Below are positions 33,900 to 44,900 of a stretch of DNA of 64,000 nt, piece after piece (the first letter of the stretch is position 1; each line of letters starts with the position of its first letter). Position numbers and translations under genes: made by a program. The notes under the pieces are model-generated. The model saw only the letters and a program-made list of their open reading frames with translations. It searched no databases and had not been told where the DNA came from. The stretch comes from Ampelomyces quisqualis (lineage: Eukaryota; Ascomycota; Dothideomycetes; Pleosporales; Phaeosphaeriaceae). The DNA lies in the NCBI GenBank assembly GCA_018398575.1, contig JAGTXZ010000020.1, positions 62,001 through 126,000 on the forward strand, given 5' to 3'.

Positions 33900-34490
33900 G
33901 TAAGTTTTTCCTACTCTTAATCTATTTTGCTGCTAACTCTAGTAGCCTCCTAAGAAGAATCTATCTGTTGTAATTGACAAGATAGCTTACGCGCGCGCCT
34001 ACAAGAAGAACGCTGCTACCCCTGCGCCTGCTAACAAGAGTAAGGATAACTAGGTCCTAGTAAATCCTCTGCGCTAGTCCTAGCGCAAGACTAAGCAACG
34101 CAATTCTACGCCTAAGAGCAGGGCAGTCTCTAGCAAAAAAACTGTTAAGGTTAAGAAGAGAGAGCTTTGCTCTAGTTTGTGCTTACGCTGCGCCTCTTAG
34201 TTTGCTAACAATTAAGGTAATAGCTACTGCTACAGCAGGGCTAGATTAATAATAAGCAAGCGTTGTATAGCTTGCCTAAACTATTCTTGCGTTAAGGTAT
34301 AGGTTGTTCTGATTACTATTAGTAATATAATTGCTAATTTAAGTAGCCTAGGCAATCTGCGTAAGCAGACTATAAAGATTATTATTAGCGTGTTTAAGAG
34401 AACTATTGCAGTAAGTTTTAAAGCTTCTTTAATCTTAGAAATAGCTAACTTGTTTATAGGAGCTAGAGAAGGCTCGCGCATAGCTTAACT
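33900..34490 (+). pseudogene. Antisense Lys-rich, Cys-rich open frame in the Copia 3' region
   Basis: On the strand opposite to Copia pol, a frame with only Gln/Trp-type stops reads LSVVIDKIAYARAYKKNAA, a Lys/Arg-rich stretch (SRAVSSKKTVKVKKREL) and then a Cys cluster: C-S-S-L-C-L-R-C at 34,168-34,191, a Cys at 34,228, C-I-A-C at 34,262-34,273 and a Cys at 34,286. The CxxC...CxxC arrangement suggests a small zinc-binding fold, like the nucleic-acid-binding parts of many mobile-element proteins (inference). It continues downstream (ANLSSLGNLRKQTIKIIISV, then FKRTIAVSFKASLILEIANL) to a stop near 34,487. It is not a normal Copia gene. Confidence 0.45.
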
Positions 34491-35299
34491 AGCAGCTTAA
34501 GGCTGCAAAGGCCTTACAGCAGGCTTAGAGCGTTCTAGCTCTTACTAGTTTTAGGGTAAGCTTAAGCTATGTTAATCTAACTTTTAGCTTGCTAGGAAAG
34601 AAGCCTGCGCGTCCTGCTTAAGGCTTTAGAGGATATAGGCAGCAGGGCTTTAGTAGAGCGTTAAGTAGCTTTGTAGCTTAGAGTCTGTTTACGCTAGTCT
34701 GTAACCAGCTGTCGTTTAGTTACTAGCGTTGCAGCTCTTTCCTGCCTAACGCTCTGCCGCCTAAGGAGCAGCTTTAGGCTGCTTAGACTCTAATGCCTAA
34801 GCGTTAGAAGCTAGCGTAGGATCAGTTGTTATCTCTATTGCCTAAGGCTATAGGAATAGTTAGAGATTTGCTGTCTCTAAGCTGTAGATCTAGGGCTTTA
34901 AGTCTCTTAATCGCTAAGCGTTATGCTTAGGCTTACAAGATAATTAATAAGGTCTTTAACTTTATAGAGGCAAGTTTCTAGATAGTTTTACTTGTAATTT
35001 AGCGTTAGTAGTCTTAGTTTTTGCGTGTTTGCTCTACTTAGATCCTGTAGTAATCTTAAGCTTTAAGAGCAAGCAAATTAATTAGTAGATAGAGAAGTTA
35101 AATTAATCTTTATATTTTCTAAATTATTGCTTTGTAAGTAACTTGCTTATATCCTTAAGGTTAAGAAGCTGCTTAAACTTAAGAAATTGTTAATAGGTAA
35201 GGTTCTTAGTAAGACTATTAGCTAGCATTAATCTAGATTTTAGATAGGATACTTAGAATAATCCTTTTAAGTGCTCTTGCCTAAGCCACATGTTCTAAA

Positions 35300-38200
35300 T
35301 GTTAACATACCTAAGCTTAGTAGATATCTGCTTATTTTTCCCTATAACTAGCTAGATAGTCTGCTGATTATTACACTAGATATTCTATAGATCTTCTAGA
35401 TCAAGCGTAAGCTTCTTAAAAAACTAGTTAAGCGCTATAGATTCTTTTGCAGCGTATTCTAGAGCAAGCAGCTTAGCTTCAGTTATTAAGGTAGTAACTA
35501 ATCCTTGCCTTACAGCTTTTCAAGAGATCGCTCCTCTAAACAGGATAGCTATATAACTATATAAGGAGCGCCTAGTCACTTTATTGTCCGCGAAGGAGGC
35601 GTCCCCACAAATAGTTAGTTCTAGACTATTAAAATTGCTATACTTAATTGAATTAAACCTTGTTTAATAGAGATACATAATTACTTGTTCCACAGCTTTA
35701 ATATACTTGTCTAAAGGATTAGTTAAGAAATAGGAAAGCTTTGAGACTGCGTAGGCTATATCTAGCTAGATTATAATTGCAGTGTAGAGGACTAATCCAA
35801 CTCTTTCTTAATAGGCCTTGATTTCCTGCTTACTAGCTTCTCTAGTGTTCTTGTAGAGCTCCTTAGATAGCAATAGTGTTAGAGGGAATAATCTATTATG
35901 TAGTCTAAATTTCTTAGTAATCTTATTAATATAGGCGTTATAGACCAGAGTAATTAATTGGTCTAATCTGTTTTAGATAACTCTAATCCCAAGGAACTAT
36001 TCAACTGGTTCTTGATCCTAGATTTCATATTTGCTAATAATCTTAGACTATAGAACCTTAGCTTTAAGCTTGTGATTCTTGTAGTAAATAAGCAGGATAT
36101 TATCTACGTAGAACAGAACAAAGATTGTTTAATCCTAAGTAAAGAAAAGGCAGAGTTCTTCTTTAGATGCAAGTAGTCCTATCTTGCGCAGTAATCTTAA
36201 GAATTCCTTATACCAAAGTAATAGAGATTCTCTAAGCCTGTAGAGCGCTTAGTTAAGCCTTACACATAGCCTAGCTTTCTTAAATCTATCTAGTAGATTA
36301 TAGATTACTAAATTGTTAGCTGTAATCAAGGCGTTAAGGAACGCTCCAACTACGTTGTATTACATGATTTCTAGATTAAAGTAGGCTGCAATAGCTATAG
36401 TAATCCTAAAAGACTTGGCTGCAAGTGTAGTAGCGTACGTAGTAAGTAGAGAGTCCTTTTCCTAGAGATCTCCTCTTACTACTAGCCTAGCCTTACACTT
36501 TAGAAAATAACTGTCTTAATTAAACTTGTATGCTTAGACCTATTTTAATAGGATTAGTTAATCCTTAGACTTATACTTTAGAATTTCTTTTTAGGTACCT
36601 TTCTTATGTAGCTAATTAATTTCCTTAAGAGAGGTATCTAACAACAGGCTTTTTATTAGATGTTAAAGCATCTGCTTCTATGTGTTAGGCAGCTTAGGCA
36701 TATTATCTCTATAAGCACGCTTCTTAACTATTCTGTAATTCTAAGTACTTAGCATTGCTGTTATAATTATAGCGTTTAGTATTTTGTAACTAGAGCGCTT
36801 GGTCTAGGCTTCTACAAGGCCTGGTAGAAAAGTGTTCTTAAAATTGTCCTTCTAGCAATCTACAAATAGATCTGCAATTAATATATTAACACTCTTACCC
36901 CCTATCTAATTGTTATAATCCTTCTTGCAGCGAAGCAGCATGTATTAACTTAGTAGTCTATTAATCTTAGGAGCTACTTCTTACAGTTAACAACTTAATT
37001 GTGTAGAAAGATTTGTTAATCCTGCTTTGTCTAGGGCTTTAGAGTTACTGCTCCTAAGTTAAGTAGCAGGGGAGGAAAAGGCTAACTGCCTATCCTATTG
37101 GGAACCTATCTGATCCCTAGATACTAACAGGCCAGCTCTTTTAGGACCTAGCAATAGTCCTTGGCTGTTAGATCCCACGCGCTTAATAAGCTTAATACTA
37201 GATAACCTATCTGGTTCTAGAGTTGCCTCTAGTGTAACAAGCCTAGTATAGTTACTTTAGTCTAAGAGGATTCCTAAATGCTTACTAGCCTTGCTAGCAC
37301 TTCTCTTAGCTTCTGCTTTCTTTCCTTCGTAATCATAAGATTGGCTGGTTTCTATAATCCTTAGAATTAGATGCTTACCCCTAAGCTGTTGCTTAGTAAC
37401 CTTAGTAATTTCCTAGCTTAGTTAATCCTATAGAACAGGCAGGTTAATATCCTGCCTAGGATTATCAAGTTTACTAACGTGTAAGATATCTACAATCTTA
37501 AGCGCCTGCTCCTTAGGCATCTTGTCTTCTTAGTTGCTAGGGTAGAATGTAGATTTATTAAAGGTAACGTCTCTTAACGCAATTACTTAATTAATTAATA
37601 GGACCTATATGTAATAGATATTAGAGGCTTAATAGCCTACTAGATATCTAATATAGCTACAAGGGTTAACTTTGAACTCTTGCTTATTCCTACCTGCTAC
37701 TTAGTCGCAATCAAGAGGATACGCTCTGCAGCTATAGGCGTAAATACTACTCTAATTTGGGCGTAGATTAGTAGTCCTGTGCCTAGTAATTGCTAGCTTG
37801 TACTATTGAAAATATTGCCTGAACCAGAAGTGCAGGACCTTATTTGGGGATCAAAAACCATAGATTTTTATTAGGCTTATGCTGTGTAAGTAGGCAGCTA
37901 CATCCATAATATATAGCCAGAGCTTAGTTAGAAGATTTACACCTGTGCGCATCTTAATTGATTTTGTAATCAGCTCCTAGCCTGCCTGCTTAGCTAATTC
38001 ATTTGGCTAATGTGTGTATAGTGGCGGGCGTAATATTATAATCTCCTCTTGATCTGCCTACTCTTTATACTGTAAACGCCCTCTCTAAGGCAGAGTTGCA
38101 GTATTATTATCCTAATAGATTTTAACAATCTTTAGATTGAATTTGTTTCTAACTTAGGCTGTAAATTAGCAAATTACTCTTACAATCTTAATTAACGTTT

Positions 38201-40350
38201 TGGTGTAAAGGTTGTAGTTAAAAAGCTTGCCTAAGTAGTCTTCTTTAATAATTAAGGACTATTCTTTATAAAGCCTGCCTGTTAGCATATCAAACAGGTC
38301 CCAGGAAACTTAATAGAATAGTTGTAGTAATCTTTCTCTTGGCTGCTGTAAGACTACTTAAGCTGTATAGGTTACTAAGCAGTCCTAACAATTAATTCTT
38401 TTAGTCCTATTTATCTTAACGTTTTGGGCAGACTAGGTAAGAGCCTAGAGTGCTTACTAGCCTAGGTAGCCTAATCTTTTGTGCCATAGATCCTTGTTAT
38501 TATCTCTTAAGTAATTAATGTTAGATTAATGTAACGTATGCAGGATTAGTAGTTGTAGAATATAGCGTGTAACCTAGTTGTATTTAATAAACAAGAGGTT
38601 GTAGGCCTTATAAAGCTTGTGTACAATAATGTTCTGCTTATATAATCTAAACTAAAGAGTGCTGTCTAATCTACTATGCTATATACCTGCTTGCTTAAGC
38701 AGTGCTGCTAATACAATGTTTACATAAAAGCTATCTACAACTTTAACCTTCTTAAGCTTTAGGTTTCTAGTGTAAGGACTGTCTAGACTGTGCAGAACGT
38801 TCTTAATTACTTAATTGCTATACCTAGTTACAGGAAGTAACTGTGTTCTAGCCTTAACTCTTTCTTTAGAGTAGGTAGGGCTAAACGTTCCTAGAACAAG
38901 GAGCAACTAATTATTAACAAGGTACACTACACCTACCCTATTATAAACAGTACTTCTTAAAAGTAAATAGGTTATAAACGTAGTTATGTACACTCTAAAG
39001 TCTAGATTAGTAACATTAGGTTCCTGATTAAGAATAGTTAGGTTAATTAATGCTGCTATAACATCTCCTAGGTATGTTACTGCCTTGGTCCTAGAAGTTA
39101 ACTAGTTAGCTACAATAGGTAGCGTCTAACTGGCTTTCTTAATCTTGTTATTAAGTAAGGCCTACTTAGAAGTGTTAAGCTACTTAAGGACCTTCTTTTA
39201 GTTAAAATCAGAGATCTTAATTAGTACTTTTTCTAGTAGAGCTAATCTAGTAATTGTAGTCTTTAGTTAAAGACAATCTATTAGGTCCTATTTGTGCTTT
39301 TTATTGTTCCTGCAAGGGCAAGATTTTAGCTTTGAATTGTCTTTGCCTTTGTTCTTTAGATTAGAGTTATCTAAGTTTTTGATGTTCCTAAGGGTTGTAA
39401 AGGCTAAATAGGATTTTCCTTTTGTAACTAGGACTGCTTGCTCCTAAAGTATAAGAGAAAAGATCTTAGCTATATTATACATAGTTATAGGAGGCTGACC
39501 AAGAGCTGCGTCTTTAATAATATCCTAACGCATTAATTGAGCCTAATCTAGGGCGATCTTAACAGATAGAGCGTTAAGGAAGTTAGTAAGAGCAAGTTGT
39601 CCCTTAACCTCTGTAACTTAGAACGCTTAGGCCTTACTGTAGATTACTTGCTATTTATTAAACTATTTATCTAGAGTAATTCTACTGTGCCTAGCCTTTT
39701 CTAGATAAGCTTAATAATGCTGTCTAACTAGGTGCATGGTATTATTGTCTGTTAGGGCTAGGTTGTGCTTAAGAATCCTAATTAAGGCTTAGGGCGTTGT
39801 TTCTAAAGAGTTAAGCATCTTAATTGCGGCAGGTGCTATAAGATCCTTAGCTACAGTTTAACTAATCTATTTCTAGACGTTACCAAGTTTAGCTGCTTGC
39901 CTAGTCTATTTTAACGTATTAACTTTGTATTAACAAACGTCCTTTTTGTAACTGCTAGAGGCAAGTTTATAGGCAGCTAGCTTTAGATTATATTAATTAA
40001 AAGCTTTATTGCAGATTTGTGTGTCTAGATTAGTAGCTCTAGGCAGTAAAGCTAAGACTAGTTGACTTAGAGCGGCTGGAAGCTCTAGATATTCAGGTTC
40101 CTAGTCGTCAATTAGGAGCACTGTGTCGCTGTCTAGGTTAATCTGATCCTAAACTCCTTTGTTGTGAGCATGAAGCTAGAGTTAGGCAAACTAGTACAGC
40201 TAGTCTAACTAGCTGGTTAAGAGAACGTCTGGGCTAATCTTATTGTTAGAATAGGAGTCTATAATTAATAACTAGCTAATTAAGTAGAGAGTATTTATAA
40301 AGAGTTTTAAGGAGTATTAGAGTAATTGTTAATTTAGGTAGTACCTTAGC
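35300..40350 (-). pseudogene. Copia gag-pol polyprotein, RIP-mutated
   Basis: Read on the minus strand from about 40,350. The integrase C-terminal part is near 38,050-37,860 (PNELAKQAG, then LLTKLWLYIMDVAAYLHSIS). Reverse transcriptase is near 36,700-35,900, with the active-site segment FVLFYVDNIL at about 36,093-36,125 (usually YVDD) followed by KYEIQDQEPVEQFLGIRVI. RNase H is near 35,650-35,480 with DASFADNKVTRRSLYSYIAI, GAISWKAVRQ-like sequence and TEAKLLALEYAAKE. The domain order integrase, RT, RNase H is diagnostic of Ty1/Copia. The second Asp of the RT active site is now Asn, and Trp codons have become stops. The gag part (about 39,300-40,350) is placed by position only. Confidence 0.8.
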
Positions 40351-40407
40351 AATACAAGGTACGCAGGAGAAATTAACACTACAGTCTTATAACGCGGGGC
40401 TTATAAC

Positions 40408-40625
40408 TATAGGAGCTAAGTAATACTATAGATTAAATTGTTGTAAGTAAAAAAGATCCTATTACTTATTCTATACTATGTAAAGATAGATTAGATTAAA
40501 TACACTAAGCCAAGAAACAGCTTAATAAGTTGGCCTAGTCCTAAATAGATTCTATTTTATTAGTAACATGCTTGGTTATCACACATAACAATTCTGTAAT
40601 CTGCTAATTTACATACTCTGTTACA
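40408..40625 (-). repeat. Copia 5' LTR (218 bp)
   Basis: On the plus strand it begins TATAGGAGCTAAG (the expected TG has become TA) and ends CTCTGTTACA. The duplicated CTTAG follows at 40,626-40,630. Confidence 0.9.
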
Positions 40626-40630
40626 CTTAG

Positions 40631-41950
40631 GGTATAAGTAATAGCAAGCTTTAAGCCTAAATCGCGCAGTATTGCACGCTAACTCTAACAGCCTCTCTGC
40701 CTGCCCCTTAGTCTATTGCTTAGATATCTCTTGTAAAGCTAATCTTCCCTAGTTATTGTAGTAATAAGACTTTTAAGCTGTACATCTATAAGAAGGTTAC
40801 TTCCCCTTATAATACTATCTATAACTAGCGTAAGTAGTATTTAAATAACTTGTTAGCTAATTTAGGCTAATTTATTTGTAGTTAAGGCAATATTGTCTAG
40901 CTAAATAACTATTAAGGTTATTGCTTAGCTCTAGCACATGCTTTTTGAGGTTAAAACTAATAGAAAAAGCCTTCTCCTGCTGCTTGTTAACTGCGCCCTG
41001 TCTTTTAAGCTTATAGAAGAAGGTAGATATATGCTAGCTATCTAGTTTAACTCCTTTAATATAAAGACTAATAGAATCTTAGTTAAGGATTACTTTTGCT
41101 TAGGTATAGGCTGTAACTTTCTTAAGGACAATTTGGCTGCACTTATTCTATATTACAGTTAGTCTGCTTGCATATACCTAGACCCTAGCTAGTATAACAT
41201 TTAGCCTTGCAGCTGTTGCGCGAAGGGCAATTACAAATACGCTTTTAGCAAGTATTGCAGTGTTGTTTATAATAGTAAGTAGCTGCTCTATAGTGCTTGC
41301 ACTAACTACTTCTATAATATAGGCTTTTAGGCTTATTCTTATATAGGTAAGTTGCTAAGTTCTGTTTAGAAACTCTTTTCTCTAGAACCTTATTTAGAAT
41401 TGCGCTAACATTGTAGTAACTTAGGTAATTTAAAGTAATCTGTAGATTAAAATAGCCTAGACACTTACAACATTCTGCTAACGCTGCCTATTTCTACTAT
41501 ATAGAGTGTTAGGGAATATGCGTCTTAATCTTAGTTTCTTGTTTTAACCTGCTAGGCTACTGTAAGGTTTAATTAGAGTTTGTTTGTTTAGGGTAGGCTA
41601 CTGCGTAATACAGCTAATAACAAGAGCTATTGTAGTAGAGGGTCTTGCGTAACTAAAGAGTTGCTAGAGCTTTCTAATAATAGTAACTCTAATTTTAATC
41701 CTAGTTAGGCTGTTAAACTAGATTCTAAATCTAGGTCTAAAGATAAGGCTAGCAAGTCTATAGATACTGTTGCTAAGAATAATGTTAATAATAGAGATAA
41801 GATAAAGGTTAACGTTAATGTACCTGTTAATGCTAGCAATAATGCTGCTGCTTCTTTTAAAGCTTTAGTATATTTAGAAGTTTAGGCTTATATGCCTTAT
41901 AGCGTAGCGCTAATATAGCTTCTAAATAGCAAATGTATAGGCTTGTTTTA
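40631..41950. other. Gypsy sequence between Copia insertion and pol
   Basis: Mutated sequence downstream (minus strand) of the Gypsy integrase. A plus-strand frame near 41,590-41,890 is low-complexity (SKSRSKDKASKSID, then NVNVPVNASNNAAA) and resembles in style the antisense frame at 30,950-32,155. It may be a further part of the same antisense gene. Confidence 0.35.
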
Positions 41951-44900
41951 ATAGTGTTACTTTAAATAGCTAGTAGGATTATTATAAACTGCGTCTGTTG
42001 TGTACCTTCCTTTGCTATCTATTTTTGTTCTTATAGATACTTTAAAGCTATTCTAACAACTTTGTATTTAGATCTATTAAAGTTTAGGTTTTTAACAATA
42101 CGCACTCTAACAGCTCTTTAGCGCGTCTCTGCTAATTGTTCTAAATCTAAATTTTTATCCTTATCTACCTTAGTAGCGTTCTTAAGCCTCTTAGAACACT
42201 AGCGCGCTACTAATTCTCTTACTAGTTGTAGAATATCCTGCCTATAGCTAGAAAGCGCCTAGTCTTTAGTCTTGTTAGTAGATAAGTTCTTGTTAATAAG
42301 CTTTAGTTCTATTTCTGTGCACTAATAGAACTTCTTTAACCTGTTGCCTAGCGTGTAGCTTCAAAACAGTGCTCTATTAAGCTCTTTAAGGTTATACTAC
42401 CCCTTCTCTCTAACTTTATGTATTCTAAATAGCCCCTGCCACTTTAGAAGAAACTTACTAAGCACTAATTAGTTATTGTTATAGTAGGAATCCCTAAGTA
42501 GAACTAAGTTGCTAACCTTTAGTTTATCTGCTCTAGTAACTCTGTTCTTATTAAAGTAGTTCTTATTGTTGTTTCTTAGTTAGACAGTTCTAGCAATAGA
42601 TTCTTGCAACCTAATATCTCTCTTTTTAAATTAACAAGCTCTTATAGCTAGAAGCAAAGCAGTATTAGTTACTTCTTTCTAGAGCAAGGTCTGCTAGGTT
42701 AGTATACATAATTTAATAGGCAGTACGTGCTCGCAACTATATATAAGAAACGCTAGGGTCTCTTTAGTTGTACGCTTAACACTAGTCTAATTAGCCTACA
42801 GAACGTAGTCTAAGTAGTTAACCTATATTCTACTAAGCTTCTTTAAGGCATCTACTATTAGCGTGTGTCCTTGTTTAATTAAGCCTTAACCCTATAGATA
42901 ATAGGCGCTAGCTACTACTCTATAGATTCTAAATTGCTGTTGCAAGTTAATTAGTAGATGCTTGTTTTTAGGCTCTCTATCAACTGAAATTTTAAGTAGT
43001 AGGCCCTATTGGCAGAAGACTTTTCTTTCTAGAAACTTAACAATAGATACTAAGTCTGCGTTTAATAGGGCTTTAGCTTTAGCCTACTGCGTTATAGTGC
43101 ATTAGGCTACTACAAGAAACTTCTTACCTCTAGCTAGAGGCATATAGACTACGTCTATAGATATCTAGCTAAAGAGCATTATTAGAGAGGTTGTTAGCTA
43201 GAGTTCCTCTTAAACTGTTGCTAAGGCGTGTACTTAATACTCTAAGCATAACTTAACGTAGGACTTAACATTCTTATATTATCCTTCCTAATAATAACGC
43301 GCCTAAACTTTACGCTATATACCTTTCTTTCTACAGTGTCCTGCTTTATTGTGCATAGCTTTAATAATAGCTAAACGTTTGTTAGGTTTGTCTACAATTT
43401 GCTGCAGTAGGCGCCTTCTAGTTAGTATTAAGAACAGATGCCTTTCTCTTACTGTTAATTTAAGTGCTCTTCTTGTAAATTTTTTTATTTTAGCTCTTAA
43501 AAGACTATTAGGCTAACAGTAAAATAGAATCTAACAAGCCTAAGCCTAAGATTCTTTGTTATAGGCTTTATTTAATAGTTAGTCTTTAAAGCTAAGATTA
43601 GCTTTACAGCTACTATAACATAGGTTAGCTGCGCGCAAGTATATAGCAATAGCAAGCTGTACCAAATTTAAATAAGTGTTAATAAAGTTCTTAATATCTT
43701 TCTCTAGCTTATTAGGTAGCTCTTACTCTAGTTCCTTAGGTCTTCTTAAAAGAGCGTTAGCTACTACGTTTCTCTTGCCTTTAATATAAACTATGTTAAA
43801 TTCCTATATATTAAGAAGCGCTAGCTACTGCGTAATAAGGGCTTCTAGCAAGTTAGTTGCACTTTGCTAAAGCTGTACAACTAGCGTCTTTGCGTCTGTT
43901 TCTACAACAAACTCTACTCTGTATAGGTAGGTCTAAAACTTCTTTAGCGCTAGGAGTAAAGCTTTGCATTTGTATTTTTCTAAGTTCTAATTTTATTTAG
44001 ACTTAGACTAAACTCTACTTTTATACTAGATAGAGTGCTAATAACCCTTTAGATCTAGCTGTATAAGAACTGCGCCCTAACTCTTTTAACTACTATTAAC
44101 AGACATAACAATTAGAAGTAACAGCTTGTTATAAGAGATAGAGACAAGCGCTAGCGTAGAATATAGCGCGCGCTTTAATTTATCTATTGCGCCCTACTAT
44201 TCTAAGGACTACTTAAAGGGCGCATTTTTGCGTAGCAGGCAGAATAGTAGTTCTAAAATAATGCTAAAATACTTAATCTACACTCTGTAATACACGCATA
44301 TGCTAATAAACATTTAAATATCTTTTTGGTCTCTGCAGAGTAGCCAGGAGAGTATCTTCTTAATTTTCTTATAGTTAAGATGTTAGCTAGCAGCGTTAAC
44401 ACAATAGCCTACTATAATTATAGACATATAACAGAAGTCTAATTTATAGCCTAATATTATAGCTCTTGCGCGCTTAATGTTTGCTAGAACAGCATCTATA
44501 TTGCAGAGATACTCTGCAACGTACTTTCTAATACCTAGTTTAATCTCTGTTCTGTTATAGTAGGACTTTAGTCTCTTAATACAAACGTTATCTAGGTAAG
44601 GTCTGCAGCGCTCTAGAATGTAATCTTAGCATATTTTAGTTATAACGCGTACAAATTTAGCAACAGAATTTGTTATACCTATAGGTAGTGTGCACTAGTG
44701 TACTAGTCTAATAGGTATATAGAACGCTGTTATGTCTTAGGAGTTCTTGTGCAGCTCTACTTAGTTGTATCCTAAGAAGAAATCAAGCAAGCTTATAATT
44801 ACGCAACTAGTAAAATCTTCTACAAATTTATCTAGATTAGGTAGTAGGTTTGCGTTATAAATTGTAACCTTATTAATCTTTTGCGCGTTATTAATAAGCT

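Larger units (their letters stand above)
33085..40625 (-). mobile_element. Ty1/Copia LTR retrotransposon nested in the Gypsy element
   Basis: Two 218-bp LTRs (33,085-33,302 and 40,408-40,625) are flanked by the 5-bp duplication CTTAG (33,080-33,084 and 40,626-40,630). Pol reads on the minus strand, so the right LTR is 5'. Total length is 7,541 bp, longer than the 5-6 kb usual for Copia, because about 1.9 kb lies between the RNase H domain and the 3' LTR and holds an antisense open frame. The interior keeps many TCA, TGA and TGG words that are missing from the surrounding Gypsy element, consistent with a later insertion and less mutation. Confidence 0.9.
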
